A stretch of DNA of 64,000 nucleotides from Alternaria dauci (lineage: Eukaryota > Ascomycota > Dothideomycetes > Pleosporales > Pleosporaceae), in the NCBI RefSeq assembly GCF_042100115.1, contig NC_091272.1, positions 6,448,001 through 6,512,000 on the forward strand, given 5' to 3'. The notes below the pieces were generated by a model. The model saw nothing but the letters and a program-made list of their open reading frames with translations. It made no database searches and was not told where the DNA came from. The position numbers and the translations under genes were made by a program. Positions 54,184 to 64,000 of this stretch are shown here, piece after piece; position 1 is the first letter of the stretch; every line of letters begins with the position of its first letter.

Positions 54184-55089
54184 TTTGCTAAGAGGGTGAT
54201 GAGATGCGTTGCTATGAATGAATGTGTTGCTATTGACGAGTTGTTGGCATCTTTGTCAAGGACCGCGTCGCGTTTATATGACAACGGTACATGTCGTCAT
54301 GTTCTCTGCTCATCCCACACGCGCTATGTCGCGTGGCAGGGACAACATCCCACTTGCTTCCCGTGGCCGTGCGCGGTTTCAATACAATAATAAAATAAGA
54401 CGTTCCGATTACATGTTGTTCCCAGATCTACTGGTCACCAGCATCGTCATTCCTTTGTTGCAGACGGTACCCCTGAAACTTCCCGCTTTCCGGGGACGAT
54501 CGATCGTACCACAGTATCGGCGTCATCAGGGGTGTCGCATCGTCTGGGCAAGATCCAGGTTTGACCCTAGCAGGCAGCCCCCGTGCGCGACGTGGAATGA
54601 GTACAGCTTGTTGATGGGTTTTTGCGCGATCGTGAGTCTCGTGAGAGATGTCTTGGTGTTGCAGGCTGCCATCGGCTCGCATGTTCCGACAACACCCTAC
54701 CTCGGCTTATCGGGCGAAGACGGCCAATGCAGTGACGTCCCTCGCGAACACTTCAATGATCACCCGTGAGCACCCTATCGTCATCGCAACGACACATAGA
54801 AATAATGCCCATCCCCACACCTTTCGGCGATTTCTTGCCCGCTGCTTGAGATCCACCATCTGCATTTCTTGTAGCCTACATAGCGAAATTCTTTATAAGT
54901 AGACGTAATTGCCCGAGATGCCTACCCCACCGTTCTCCCAAGATCGCCGAGACTGGTTGAGCGCAATTTCTGGACTGTTTTCGCAGCGCAAAGCCAAGAG
55001 CATCAAAAGCACAGCATCCACATCTACTGTAAACCTAAGATTTGGCTCCCCGAAAGCTTTTGACTCTACCTCGACATTTAGCGTGAAAG
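54184..55089. other. Divergent intergenic region
   Basis: This contains a plus-strand frame of 183 codons (54,218-54,769) that lacks protein character, and a frame from 54,909 (MPEMPTPPFSQDRRDWLSAI) that overlaps the start of the next gene. I treat the latter as leader, though it could be a short upstream reading frame. Confidence 0.35.
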
Positions 55090-56275
55090 ATGACGCCTCC
55101 GCAAAAGATCAAGCAATGGCTCACGGGCCAGGACGGGCTCGATAAGCTCAGGATGGACGAGGCGGAATGCCCGGCTCCTGGGGAGGATGAAGTGCTGGTT
55201 GAAGTCCATTCTGTCAGTCTGAACTACAGGGATACCGAAGGTACGTACACCGTGATTCGATCGTGCCAACTTCAGCGGCAGGGTTAAGATGGTCATCAGA
55301 ACAACGCTAAGCACGTGGACAGTCGCTATGGGCCTCTACAACCACCACCAGTCGGTAGATCATCCTCCTGCGATTGTTCCAGCCAGTGACATGTGCGGCG
55401 TGGTTGTCGCTGTCGGTCCGGTCTCCAACAACACTCCAGACCCTTACAAGAACCCAGCTTTCCAGCTCAAGGAAGGCGACAGGGTCATCAGCACATTTGC
55501 GCCGAAACATCTCAGCGGCCAAATCAAGGCTACAGACATTGCGAGTGGGCTTGGAGGGCCAGCCCCAGGAGTACTGACCCAGTACCGCGTCTTCCCCACC
55601 TATGGCGTTGTTAAGATCCCAGACTATCTATCCGATGACGAAGCGGCTTGCTTACCAATCGCAGCTGTGACCGCTTGGATGAGCTTGAACTGCATGCGAC
55701 CCAATGGCGAGATCATTGGAAAGGGGGAATCGGTCGTGTGCCAGGGTACTGGCGGTGTCAGCATCTCCGCAGCTCAAATCGCGTCCGCAGCAGGTGCCGA
55801 TGCTATCGTCACCTCTTCCTCCGACGAGAAGCTCGAGCGCGCATCCAAGCTTGGTGCGAAGACGACCATCAATTATCGCAACAACCCTGACTGGGAGAAC
55901 GCAGTCCTTGCTGCTACGTCTGGTGAGGGCGCCGATATCATCATTGAAGTTGGCGGCGCGCAAACACTCCGCAAGTCGTTTGAATGCGTGCGCTTCGGCG
56001 GATTGATCTCTTGCATTGGCTACCTTTCCGGTAAGCAAGACGAAGCTGGCGACAGGACAAACACCAACCTGTTGTGCTTGAAGCGGAATGTTACCCTCAA
56101 GGGCATAATGAACGGCCCCAGGACTGAGCTTGAAAGAATGCTCAAGTTTTATGATGAGAAGAAGATCAGACCAGTCGTCGATCGTGTCTGGAAATTTGAA
56201 GAGGCGGATCAAGCACTTAAGTACTTGTACAGTGGAGGACATTTTGGAAAGGTTGTTATTAAGGTGAAGGAATAG
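55090..56275 (+). CDS. Zinc-type alcohol dehydrogenase-like (MDR) oxidoreductase, two exons
   Basis: Exon 1 is 55,090-55,240 and exon 2 is 55,323-56,275, with an 82 bp intron (donor GTACGT, branch GCTAAG, acceptor ACAG). The join gives VSLNYRDTEVAMGLYNHH in frame and a 367-residue product. Family features: the GroES-like half with APGEDEVLVEVHSVSLNYRD, VPASDMCGVVVAVGP and EGDRVISTF; and the Rossmann half with VVCQGTGGVSISAAQIASAA and IIEVGGAQTLRKSFECVRFG. These are NAD(P)H-dependent medium-chain dehydrogenase/reductases. The catalytic-zinc Cys is not obvious (NYRD replaces the usual Cys-His pair), which fits the zinc-independent quinone-reductase-like branch. The substrate cannot be told. Confidence 0.9.
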
Positions 56276-56490
56276 GTGGTACCAATGGTACACTGTGACT
56301 CAAGAAGAACCATCATCGTCAAGTATTCCTAATAGAGCACCCATCCCGTTTAGCATGATTGTATATCCTTTTTAAGGTTCTTAGATTACATTGACTACAA
56401 AGCTGTCCAGATTCTCAACAAGTTAATACTCCTCGCTACTGGTGGCTCCGGTTTCCTCCTGCTGTTCGTCTGCCGATGGATCGCTGCAGA

Positions 56491-57327
56491 CTATAACACG
56501 TCGGGCGTTGCCGAAGACTGAGTGCGCTGTTGGACAACTACATCCGTACCCCATTTGCGCAAGACGTCAGCGAAGCGCTGGATATCTTCGACTGCCTCCT
56601 CGTACTCTTCGGCGACGACCTGTTTCTGGTACCAAGCACACTCTGCGTCGATTAGAAGAAGACGCCACTCCTTGCCCTCTTGTAGCCCTCGAGTCAGACC
56701 TTGAACGCCAATGCACAGCAACCATAACACAGCAGACACCTTGAAACCCCATGCTTCAAAGTTCTCCTGGTCCGCCGTAGGCCAGTCCTTTACTAAAGCG
56801 TCGATGACGCCGTACAGACCCGGCTGAAAGCGAAAGGGTAGGCCATATAGACGGTGCAAAATACGGCTAATGTTCTCGCGGAAAGGCCTGCTATCACAGG
56901 ACCATTCGCGCGCGCAGTTGGCAAGAGTCTCGAGGCCAGCGATCAGGGAGACGCAGCCGTCGCACTTGGTTGGGCCGTTGCAGGCCATATCGCAGTGGGA
57001 GAAGCGGAGGTGGTGGCGGCAGGTCTCGATGGCGGCGACGTGCTTGCGGCCCTGTGGTCGGTTAACTGAAGAATTTTCATGGCTGAAAAGGGTCTTGCTG
57101 ACCTGCTCGAGTAGATTTTGCTTCGCCTGGCTGTACTCAGCCATCGCCGTCCGGTCACTTGGCTCACTGGAAGACGATCGCGCGGAGTGGCCTGCGACGT
57201 CGTGGTCCGGGTGGTAGTCAGGAGATATGACAACGAAATCTTCTGGCTCGTCAAAGTCGTCGATGATGCTCATATCGCTGTCGCTGCTGGCGATACTGGC
57301 CGTGTTTGGGACTCTCGAAAAGAACAT
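56491..57327 (-). CDS. Hypothetical protein, paralogue of the next gene (copy 1)
   Basis: ATG 57,327 gives 278 residues starting MFFSRVPNTASIASSDSDMS. The frame is open 50 codons further upstream, in hydrophobic low-complexity sequence unlikely to be coding. The N-terminal quarter is Ser/Asp-rich (FDEPEDFVVISPDYH), and the middle has a Cys/His-containing stretch (ETCRHHLRFSHCDMACNGPT then KCDGC) that might bind metal. The C-terminal half is helical: VSAVLWLLCIGVQGLTRGLQ then LLLIDAECAWYQKQVVAEEY. This half resembles the neighbouring gene (AVVWAFKLGPKGLMLGRL; LLEAEEAWIAAND), so the two are diverged tandem duplicates. Function unknown. Confidence 0.65.
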   Translation of the reverse strand: MFFSRVPNTASIASSDSDMSIIDDFDEPEDFVVISPDYHPDHDVAGHSARSSSSEPSDRTAMAEYSQAKQNLLEQVSKTLFSHENSSVNRPQGRKHVAAIETCRHHLRFSHCDMACNGPTKCDGCVSLIAGLETLANCAREWSCDSRPFRENISRILHRLYGLPFRFQPGLYGVIDALVKDWPTADQENFEAWGFKVSAVLWLLCIGVQGLTRGLQEGKEWRLLLIDAECAWYQKQVVAEEYEEAVEDIQRFADVLRKWGTDVVVQQRTQSSATPDVL

Positions 57328-57830
57328 TATCGTCGCGATTGTCTTGATAGATTTTGAACGTCGCTTGGAAGTGCAATGTGGTATGATGCAAAGCAAGACG
57401 TTCAGTTGTTGGGTATAGAAAGGAGTGTACGAAATAGAAGAGGAGAAGAATGAGAAGTAAGGGGTATAAGTAGGCATAAAGTCCGAGCGAGGAGCATATA
57501 CTAGCGACCCAATTTCCTGATAGGGAAAGAGGGGTGAACAAACGCACTATACACCAGCACGTGGGTAATCGCACTTCAGTCGATCAGCCGTTCACATATA
57601 TTCAGACAAGAGAGAGATGTGAAAGTCTATCGTACTGGGATGGTACGCTATATGTATCTTGGTTTGCTACAGGTAATGGCAATTGCCTGGATGCAAACTG
57701 GCTCTGATGCAGAAGGACTCGACACTGGTGGCTCTCTTGGCCGAGGCAACCGACAGAACTACAAAAGTTCAACACAGGAAGACCACCAGTGCCTGAGCCA
57801 TCATCGTACCTCTATGCTCCCTATCTGGCA
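57328..57830. other. Intergenic region between the two paralogues
   Basis: No gene is seen. A 78-codon plus-strand frame (57,619-57,855) has no protein character. Confidence 0.4.
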
Positions 57831-58581
57831 TCAAAGAGCCCGGCCGCGATGGTAACTACCCCACTCCACGATCCCAGCAGCGAGCTGTAGCAACGCCTTC
57901 TTCCCCTCTTCATAACCAGCCGTGTCGTCGTTGGCAGCAATCCACGCCTCCTCCGCCTCGAGGAGCATTTCGAGATCCTTCTTTCCTTTCAACCGCCCCA
58001 GCATGAGACCTTTCGGACCGAGTTTGAACGCCCATACAACAGCCGAGATCTCGAACTCTTCTTTCTGGACAACCAGGCGCTCGAATCGCATCCAGTTGGT
58101 TGTCTCGAAGATGGCCGAGAGGACGAGGAACAGAGTGAGCTGTTGTCGCGGTGATAGCTTGCGGTTGACGTATCTGAGTACTTTTGGCAGCTCATCGGTC
58201 GCGGCGGCCGAGAAAATTCGGGAACAGATGCGTAGAGTGTCGAGGCCCTCGAAGAGCGCATCCCACTTGGGGCCGGTGGTGTATAGGGCTACTTTTCGTC
58301 TCGACTGCAAGGATACCAGCGTAACGAATGATGACACCGGTGGCACCCATGTGCTGTGCATGTGAGTTTTAGGACGCGAAAAGATCAAATCATCGATTCC
58401 GGCGTACACTTACATCGACTTTCGCAGTTGGGGTGTCACGGATGACTATGTATTCATCTTCGGACTCCTTGGAGGGAGGGTCGTTAGGGAGGATGATCAC
58501 ATTCTTTCTATTGACAAGCTGGACGAAAGAGTCCTGTTCGCTGGTTTCGGAGGTCGCTGGAGGTTGCTTTGGGTAAGACAT
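57831..58581 (-). CDS. Hypothetical protein, paralogue of the previous gene (copy 2), two exons
   Basis: Exon 1 is 58,581-58,414 and exon 2 is 58,304-57,831, with a 109 bp intron (donor GTAAGT, acceptor TTGCAG). The phase-0 junction gives a 213-residue product beginning MSYPKQPPATSETSEQDSFV. An alternative acceptor at 58,354 breaks the frame. The N-terminus has DEYIVIRDTP, comparable to EDFVVISPDY in the neighbour. The C-terminal half, EFEISAVVWAFKLGPKGLML then LEAEEAWIAANDD, aligns with the same part of the neighbour. It lacks that gene's Cys-rich middle. Function unknown. Confidence 0.65.
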
Positions 58582-59296
58582 ACTAGTTCTTGCTGAAAGA
58601 TTGTGACAATCGTTACCTCGAAGTGCGTGGTTGTGTTGATGTGGAGAATCAGTCTGGTATGTAGCAGTAAACAGGCTAATGAATGCCAAAGTTAAGAAAT
58701 GTACGGCAGCCTAACACTTCTAAATTGTTTCACTTCTCTCCTTGGCGAAGAGGGATTGCACTGTTCTCATACGTGAATGCATCGCTACAAAGAGCGAGCG
58801 AGAGTCAATGCGCCTTAGGCAGCCTCCTTCTGAATCTCTCAAAATTCGTCCTTTGCTCCGATCGTGTGCTAAGTGGAAGAGATTTTTGGAAAAATGGATT
58901 GAGGAATGAAGTGAGTTACCAAGAAATGGTGGATGTTTTGCCGTACTCGTAGGGCAGAATTTTTAGGAATCGAGGCTGCATTGAACTGGCTGATGTCATA
59001 TCCGGGCGCTGTACGAGCTGACAACATAAAGGTCTCCATGTTAGTGTAGGTATACCATCACAACTAAGCAGGCAGTTAAAGACCTGCGCTGATATTCGCA
59101 GCGGATGAAGCGCTTGTCTCCACTTCACTAGTATGAACGTAATATGTTGCTGTTGACCGTGGGGGACATGCTGGGATTTTGTACTTCGAGCATCCGCCAG
59201 CAACTACGACGTAACATTTTCAACAAGATCCTGGTTTTGTTGAGATTGATGGTATTGTGTGAGCTTGGTAAAACGCAAAGCGACGCCTCTTAACGA
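58582..59296. other. Intergenic region
   Basis: Several frames of 90 codons or fewer on both strands, none convincing. No repeats stand out. Confidence 0.4.
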
Positions 59297-60706
59297 CTAC
59301 AGCTTCGATGACATACCCTCCTCGTACTCACTCAACTCCTTCTTATCGCAATTCCTCGGGCTCTCGCCAAATTCCTTACCCTTGCGACATGACAGTTCCT
59401 CCGCGCTCTTCCACTTCCAAGCCGTATCCTTCTCTTCGCCATTGCTCTTGCCGACCAATACATTACACATGTAGTTGCCAGCGACGGGAAGGAATCTAAC
59501 AAAATTGTCAGTATTGTAGGCTGCGGCTTCATACGAGATACAGGTCGAAGTCACTTACTTGTACGAATGGAAGCTGCCACCGACTGCAAGGTACAGGTTG
59601 GCGAGCTGCTGATGAGGATGCTGGCACATGAGCCAATCTTCCGTGGGTGTGACAGCATCGTAGCAAATTCGCCAGCGGTCTGGTTGTCTGCTGCGCGTCC
59701 ACTCTGGCATGGCGTTGTGAATAATCTGTGCACTTTCGTGCTTTAGCTTTTCCGGAACGTCATTTTGGTTCCTCCGTGATGGCACAGTGATGGTATGGCC
59801 AGAAGGCGTTGTGACCCTGTTGACGATCTCGGTCCTAAGATCATTGACCTTGAGCGTTCGGTTCGGCTGCGAAGGAGGGATGATGTCGACTTCTCCTCCA
59901 ATAACGATTACAGGGACTTCTTCATCGATCATGCCTTGGGTATCTTGTTCGTTCAGTGTATAGTACGCAGAGACACGTCCGACAGCAGTGACCTGGCGCT
60001 CGATGCGGTCCTGCTCTTGGATCTTCAAAGCGTCTTCAACTGTTGACATCAGAGAGCTGGTCCATGCTCCTGCTGCCAACACAACCTTGTCAGCTCTGAG
60101 AATCTGGCCGTCTCTTAACTTGACACCAGCGAGACGGCCTTTGTCGGCACTAAGTAACAACTCTTGCACCTCTCCGGTCACCCGTTTGACACCAGACTCG
60201 AGTGCAACCTTTGTAAAGCTTTGAGTTGCTCTTTCTGCATCGCACCATCCAGCTTCGGGATTGAAATAGCCTTTGCCATATTGTTCACTCTTGATACCTT
60301 TTGTTACAGCGTACTTGTCCAGGTCTTGAGCTGGTACGGCGCGCGTGTAGTCACCTCCTCGCTCGCCAAACGTCTTCTTGATGGCATCTCCAAAATTACC
60401 ACCTTTCTTGTCTAGGACGACCCAGCCAGTTTTGTGAAAGTGGCCTTGAACTGCAATGCTCCAGAACCAAAAATGGATAGCTTCATTTGCGAGATTGCAG
60501 TAGAGGTGGGACTCGTAGTCGGTACGGATAATGCGGTTGGTGTCGATGGCTGCCGCTTGCTTTTGGCCAAGCGATGCATTGGTATTCCAGCGGTCAACGA
60601 TGGTAATCCGAGATGGATCGTTGTATTGTTTGCTCAAATGATACGCGGTAGACGCGCCGAAAGTACCAGCGCCTACGATAAGAACCGTGGGTTCGGTGTA
60701 CGACAT
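59297..60706 (-). CDS. FAD-dependent amine oxidase of the sarcosine oxidase / amadoriase type, two exons
   Basis: Exon 1 is 60,706-59,559 and exon 2 is 59,495-59,297, with a 63 bp intron (donor GTAAGT, branch CTGAC, acceptor TTAG). The product has 448 residues. It opens with the dinucleotide-binding motif VLIVGAGTFGASTAYHLSK (GxGxxG at 12-17). AAAIDTNRIIRTDYES follows, typical of this DAO subgroup. ADKVVLAAGAWTS is the second FAD contact. Near the end, RICYDAVTPTEDWLMCQHP and LAVGGSFHSYKFLP match the region holding the Cys that carries covalent flavin in sarcosine oxidase/fructosyl amine oxidase relatives. Such enzymes oxidise secondary amino acids to an aldehyde or glucosone plus amine and peroxide. 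Which substrate is used is not clear. No clear peroxisomal SKL; it ends SSKL, which could act as a PTS1-like signal. Confidence 0.88.
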
Positions 60707-62300
60707 GCTGGATGAGTTTTGTTGAATAAATATTAAGGTTCGCAAAGCTGTCGATGATGTCTATGACAACAGTAACGACGACACTTCATGGATAGTAAAT
60801 GAGACTGCTCGCACTAGTGCTGCGGGGTCCTGTGCGGATCCGATGTACCTGCCTGGCCGAAAACGTGCATTGGCTCGCGCGATCGGAAAGTAAAAGGGAA
60901 CCCCGGATGCAACATCAAAAGCGCTGGCATCTCAACACCGATAGGCTTTCTTGATGAGTTTAAGCCGGTCGGCATTCGACCATGATAGAGAGCCGCGAGG
61001 CTTGACGCAAAAGCTTGTCCACATCTCCTGTCTGTCTCCCACTGTACATCGCATATGGCCCAGAGACTGCTGCTGCGAAGCCGTGAGTGCGAACACTGTT
61101 TGTACACTTGAAGATTAAAATCCACAGCGACGTAACGAGAAAGAAGATTCCGGTAGAGTTACTTAACAAGAGCAGCTACTAGACTTGGGAACAGACAGCG
61201 TTTGTTGCGTGACGCTCGCTCGAAAAGACTGTGAAATTCGTCCCTCCAGCGAGCGACGAGGGCCAGCTCAGTAGGTCGAAGGACAACAACAGATGCCGCA
61301 TCGGTTGTATCATCTCAAGAAAATAGTGTAAAGATTGAATTGTGAATTGGCCCGCCTGTGTCTCGATGGCACAGGCCGTTGCGCGATACTGGAGTTGCAG
61401 TGAGTGAAGTACTTGAGGTTTGTTGGACGTTTTTCCCTGGCAGGCAGCCGCTAAACAGACCCAGGTGGCGCCATCGCTCCTGCACAAATATAGCGACTCA
61501 CTGCAACCACCAAACATTATCATCCTTCGCACGCATGCGAACTACCAGCAGAAACTCTGTGTACAACAGGTACTAGTGCGAGATATGCAACACGCGCAGA
61601 CTCTTGGTCTTCATGCTCGACCTGATTCTCGTCGCGACGTCCGATTTTCGTAATCTTCCCTTACAAGCGGTCCTCTGTCGCGTTTCATCGCCCAGCTTTA
61701 CGCTTTGACCGGCCCGTACGCTTCGTTGCAAAAGGCCCTCGGTAATATCTACGCATGGTCGGCTCACAAAAGAAAAGAGCTAGGTTGTGGCAAAAGTCTC
61801 GGGGAAACAAGCCAAACGGCCAAACACGGATATAGCGCAGCCCTCAATCACGCATCGCGGGAGCCCAAACAACTCATTCCAGGCTATTCAATGTCTTGAT
61901 TCCTGGAAGTTTTTCGTTCCGAAAGTGCATCCACATCTGCTTACTTTGTCTCCAAGACACGAACTGCGACTACGAAATACAGGCCGGGAAACGGTTTAGC
62001 GCGGGTGGCGGAAATGTTGTCACTCGGCTAACCTTCCTCATGGGAGCGGATTGGATTGTGTAGAGAAGTACAAACACCGCGGAGTGCAACCACACCGTAT
62101 AAAGGCAGACCTGGGAGTCAGCTGTGTAGTCGTAGAGTGAGTGCAGGAGGAAATTGAATATCGTCCGCGGCATCACTTTCCCATTTGTAAATATCGGATT
62201 CGCCACTGCACGACAGCAGACTGGTGACTCAATCGGCAATTGCAAGCCCCACCACCAAGCGTACAGTGCAGACTCAGTAACTCTCAACACCAACACCACG
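60707..62300. other. Long intergenic region between divergent genes
   Basis: About 1.6 kb. Frames of 60-117 codons on both strands lack protein character. I see no RNA gene or repeat. It presumably contains both promoters. Confidence 0.4.
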
Positions 62301-63246
62301 ATGCCTCTCAAGATCCATATCGTACGCCATGCGCAAGGACAGCACAACGCGACTGTAGGTACCAGGTCGTGAGGGGTAATCTCTACGATTTGATGCTAAT
62401 CGACCCCAGCGCGACTACAGTATCCGCGACGCGGTCCTGACCACAAAAGGGAAAGAGCAATGTCGCACGCTCAGCTCGGCGTTCCAGCATCATGAGGAAA
62501 TAGAGACGGTGTTTGCGTCACCGCTACGCAGAACGATCCAGACCGCTGCGTTGAGTTTTGGTCCCGTGCTATCGCGGCAGGAAGTGCCGTTTGTGCTGTT
62601 GCCAGCCTTGCAAGAAGTCAGCAACATTGGGTGTGATGTTGGAATTGCAGATACTGCAGATGACGTGCACAAGCTCCTACCAGAACTCTTCCCAGAAGGA
62701 GAGATTGACTTTGATATCAGCAAAGTCGACGCCTCGGCGGTGACGGCAGGCTGGAATTCCAAGGTTGGTCGATCTCCCGGTCTGACATCAACATGCATGT
62801 CTACTAACACGTGCTGCAGCAAGACTATTGGGCGTATGAGAAGCGCGCCATCTCGAAGCGCGCTGCTGATCTAAGGAACTGGCTGTACCAACGGCCTGAA
62901 GCGCAGGTACGTCGGCCGTCGTTCTCCTCCCAGGGAGGGTGTGCTGACGGAGCAGGTGTTAGTCGTCACTCATGGCGCATTCGCGCACTTTTTGACTGAG
63001 GATTGGGAAGTCGAAGACCCGATGCTGGGCACGGCGTGGAAGAACTGTCGGTCTGCCTCTGTACTTGGTCCCGCATAATAGGCTAACTGGTGTCCAGGTG
63101 AGCATCGCGTATTTGTCTTCACACCCGAATCAACGGCGGAAGACGCCCACGTGAGCGAAACATGGGAGAGCAGGCGAAGCAGGGGAGCCCAGGAAGTCGA
63201 GAGCGACCCGCATGTAGTGGAGGAATTTCTCAAGGCCGCGGCGTAG
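62301..63246 (+). CDS. Histidine phosphatase (phosphoglycerate-mutase-like), five exons
   Basis: Exons are 62,301-62,354, 62,410-62,763, 62,820-62,906, 62,956-63,046 and 63,098-63,246, giving 244 residues. Exon 1 encodes MPLKIHIVRHAQGQHNAT with the catalytic RHxxGxxN motif at residues 9-16. Exon 2 has LTTKGKEQC and VFASPLRRTIQTA. Exon 4 has VLVVTHGAFAHFLTEDW with the second catalytic His. These are the marks of the branch-1 histidine phosphatase family. Branch sites are clear (GCTAAT, CTACTAAC, CTGAC, GGCTAAC). The last intron (63,047-63,097) uses a weak donor GTCGGT. Without it translation would stop at 63,078 and lose EHRVFVFTPES and the C-terminal helix. The metabolic substrate cannot be told. 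Confidence 0.85.
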
Positions 63247-64000
63247 TTGGGTAGTGTATGTACAGAGGCCGCGGCCTCGATAGCTTCCCACAACGGCTGT
63301 AGTACGCCGTTTGTTCGGTCCCAGTGGCGGAGGGTCCATGAAAAGATGCAGCCCCCAATGCAGTCTGCAGTAACTTGACCGAGTGCTCTTGCGCCCTTTG
63401 CGCGACATGCTTGGCTGGGCGCCCCCAATCTGGAGTACCACGGTTGTTCGGCAAGGATTTTACATCCCACGGTGTCCTGTGAGGCTTATGACATCCTGGG
63501 GTAAGACCATAGTTATCTCCAAGTAATTCTCTTCATCCCCCGTATCATTGGTCGGCGCAAAGTTCGGCAATGCACTCCACAGAACCCTTGCGCCAAAGAT
63601 AAAGCCGCGCGGTCACGCAAGGCCTGCTGCGAGCCATCCAGAAGCCAAGCAGCAATCTGCGCCCAGGCCCAAATCACCGAAGAGTGTCGTGCATTGCCGC
63701 GCTGGGCATAGTCGGCGGGAGGGCTCGGGGGGGGCCTCGCTCAGAGTTTGCGCCCGGTACCTGTTCGGTTAATCTACTCAAGCCCCGCCGAGACCCGGGA
63801 TGGCGCGGCCCTAGAGGCTTGTCCGCCGCCCCAATGCAGCCACTCGGCCAGCCCTACGCGACGCCTCTGTCGCCATGGCACTCGTCACCGCGCACGCTGG
63901 ATGCTTATTCTCACGCCTCCCGGTCGTCGCGTGAGCACCGCGGCGCTCTTATCTGCACCGCTCATGCAGGTTCCGCACTGATGTCACCTAGTAAGGGTAG
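63247..64000. other. GC-rich intergenic end of window
   Basis: No gene is supported. The region is GC-rich with a G run near 63,728. Frames on both strands look random. It may be the start of a promoter or gene beyond the window. Confidence 0.35.

Noticed and set aside
54218..54769. 183-codon plus-strand frame
   Set aside because: Composition is random-like with no motif, and it runs across the promoter of the minus-strand gene at 53,857-54,183.
1..64000. CRISPR arrays, tRNA or rRNA genes
   Set aside because: None seen by eye; direct repeats present are LTRs, target duplications or tandem AT units.

Overview
The window comes from a filamentous ascomycete, most likely a dothideomycete. The evidence is short GT-AG introns of about 48-110 bp with CTAAC/CTGAC-type branch sites, a HET-domain gene, a fungal STN1, and a large AT-rich island carrying the signature of repeat-induced point mutation (RIP). 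Three blocks are visible: a gene-bearing left flank (1 to about 13,236), a 36.5 kb transposon island (13,239-49,723), and a gene-bearing right flank (49,726-64,000).

Left flank: STN1 (telomere CST complex), a HET-domain protein, two overlapping uncharacterised reading frames (one F-box-like at its N-terminus), a probable two-part acidic/basic nuclear protein, an F-box-like gene broken by an in-frame TAG, a multi-pass membrane protein and an NmrA-like NAD(P)-binding protein.

Island: its outer edges are 44 bp terminal inverted repeats (TIRs) next to TA dinucleotides. Inside is a nest that can be put in order. The outer TIR element received four copies of a roughly 1.3-1.5 kb element. Each copy is flanked by a different 13-17 bp target duplication, as expected of target-primed (LINE/SINE-like) retrotransposition. 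One copy (13,640-41,403) was then split by two LTR retrotransposons: a nearly intact minus-strand chromovirus (14,454-21,625, duplication CTCCT) and a much older minus-strand Ty3/Gypsy element (22,105-41,164). The older element was itself split by a solo LTR (29,775-30,248, duplication CTTAT) and by a plus-strand chromovirus (31,248-37,946). The oldest layers have lost almost all CpA/TpG, hence almost all ATG codons, so they show no reading frames. Younger layers are damaged progressively less.

The most unusual content is in the two chromoviruses. Each carries an extra gene on the strand opposite to gag-pol, just inside the 3' LTR. In the younger one it is a Zn2Cys6-like cysteine cluster followed by a predicted coiled coil, preceded by a CT-rich leader. 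In the older one it is a three-exon gene whose two introns have good donor, branch and acceptor signals and keep frame, ending in an acidic Asp/Ser/Glu tail.

Right flank: a nuclear-looking protein, a small repeat-bearing protein, a zinc-type alcohol dehydrogenase-like (MDR) oxidoreductase, two neighbouring paralogues of unknown function, a sarcosine/amadoriase-type FAD oxidase and a five-exon histidine phosphatase. Apart from the paralogue pair, nothing suggests the flanking genes form one pathway.
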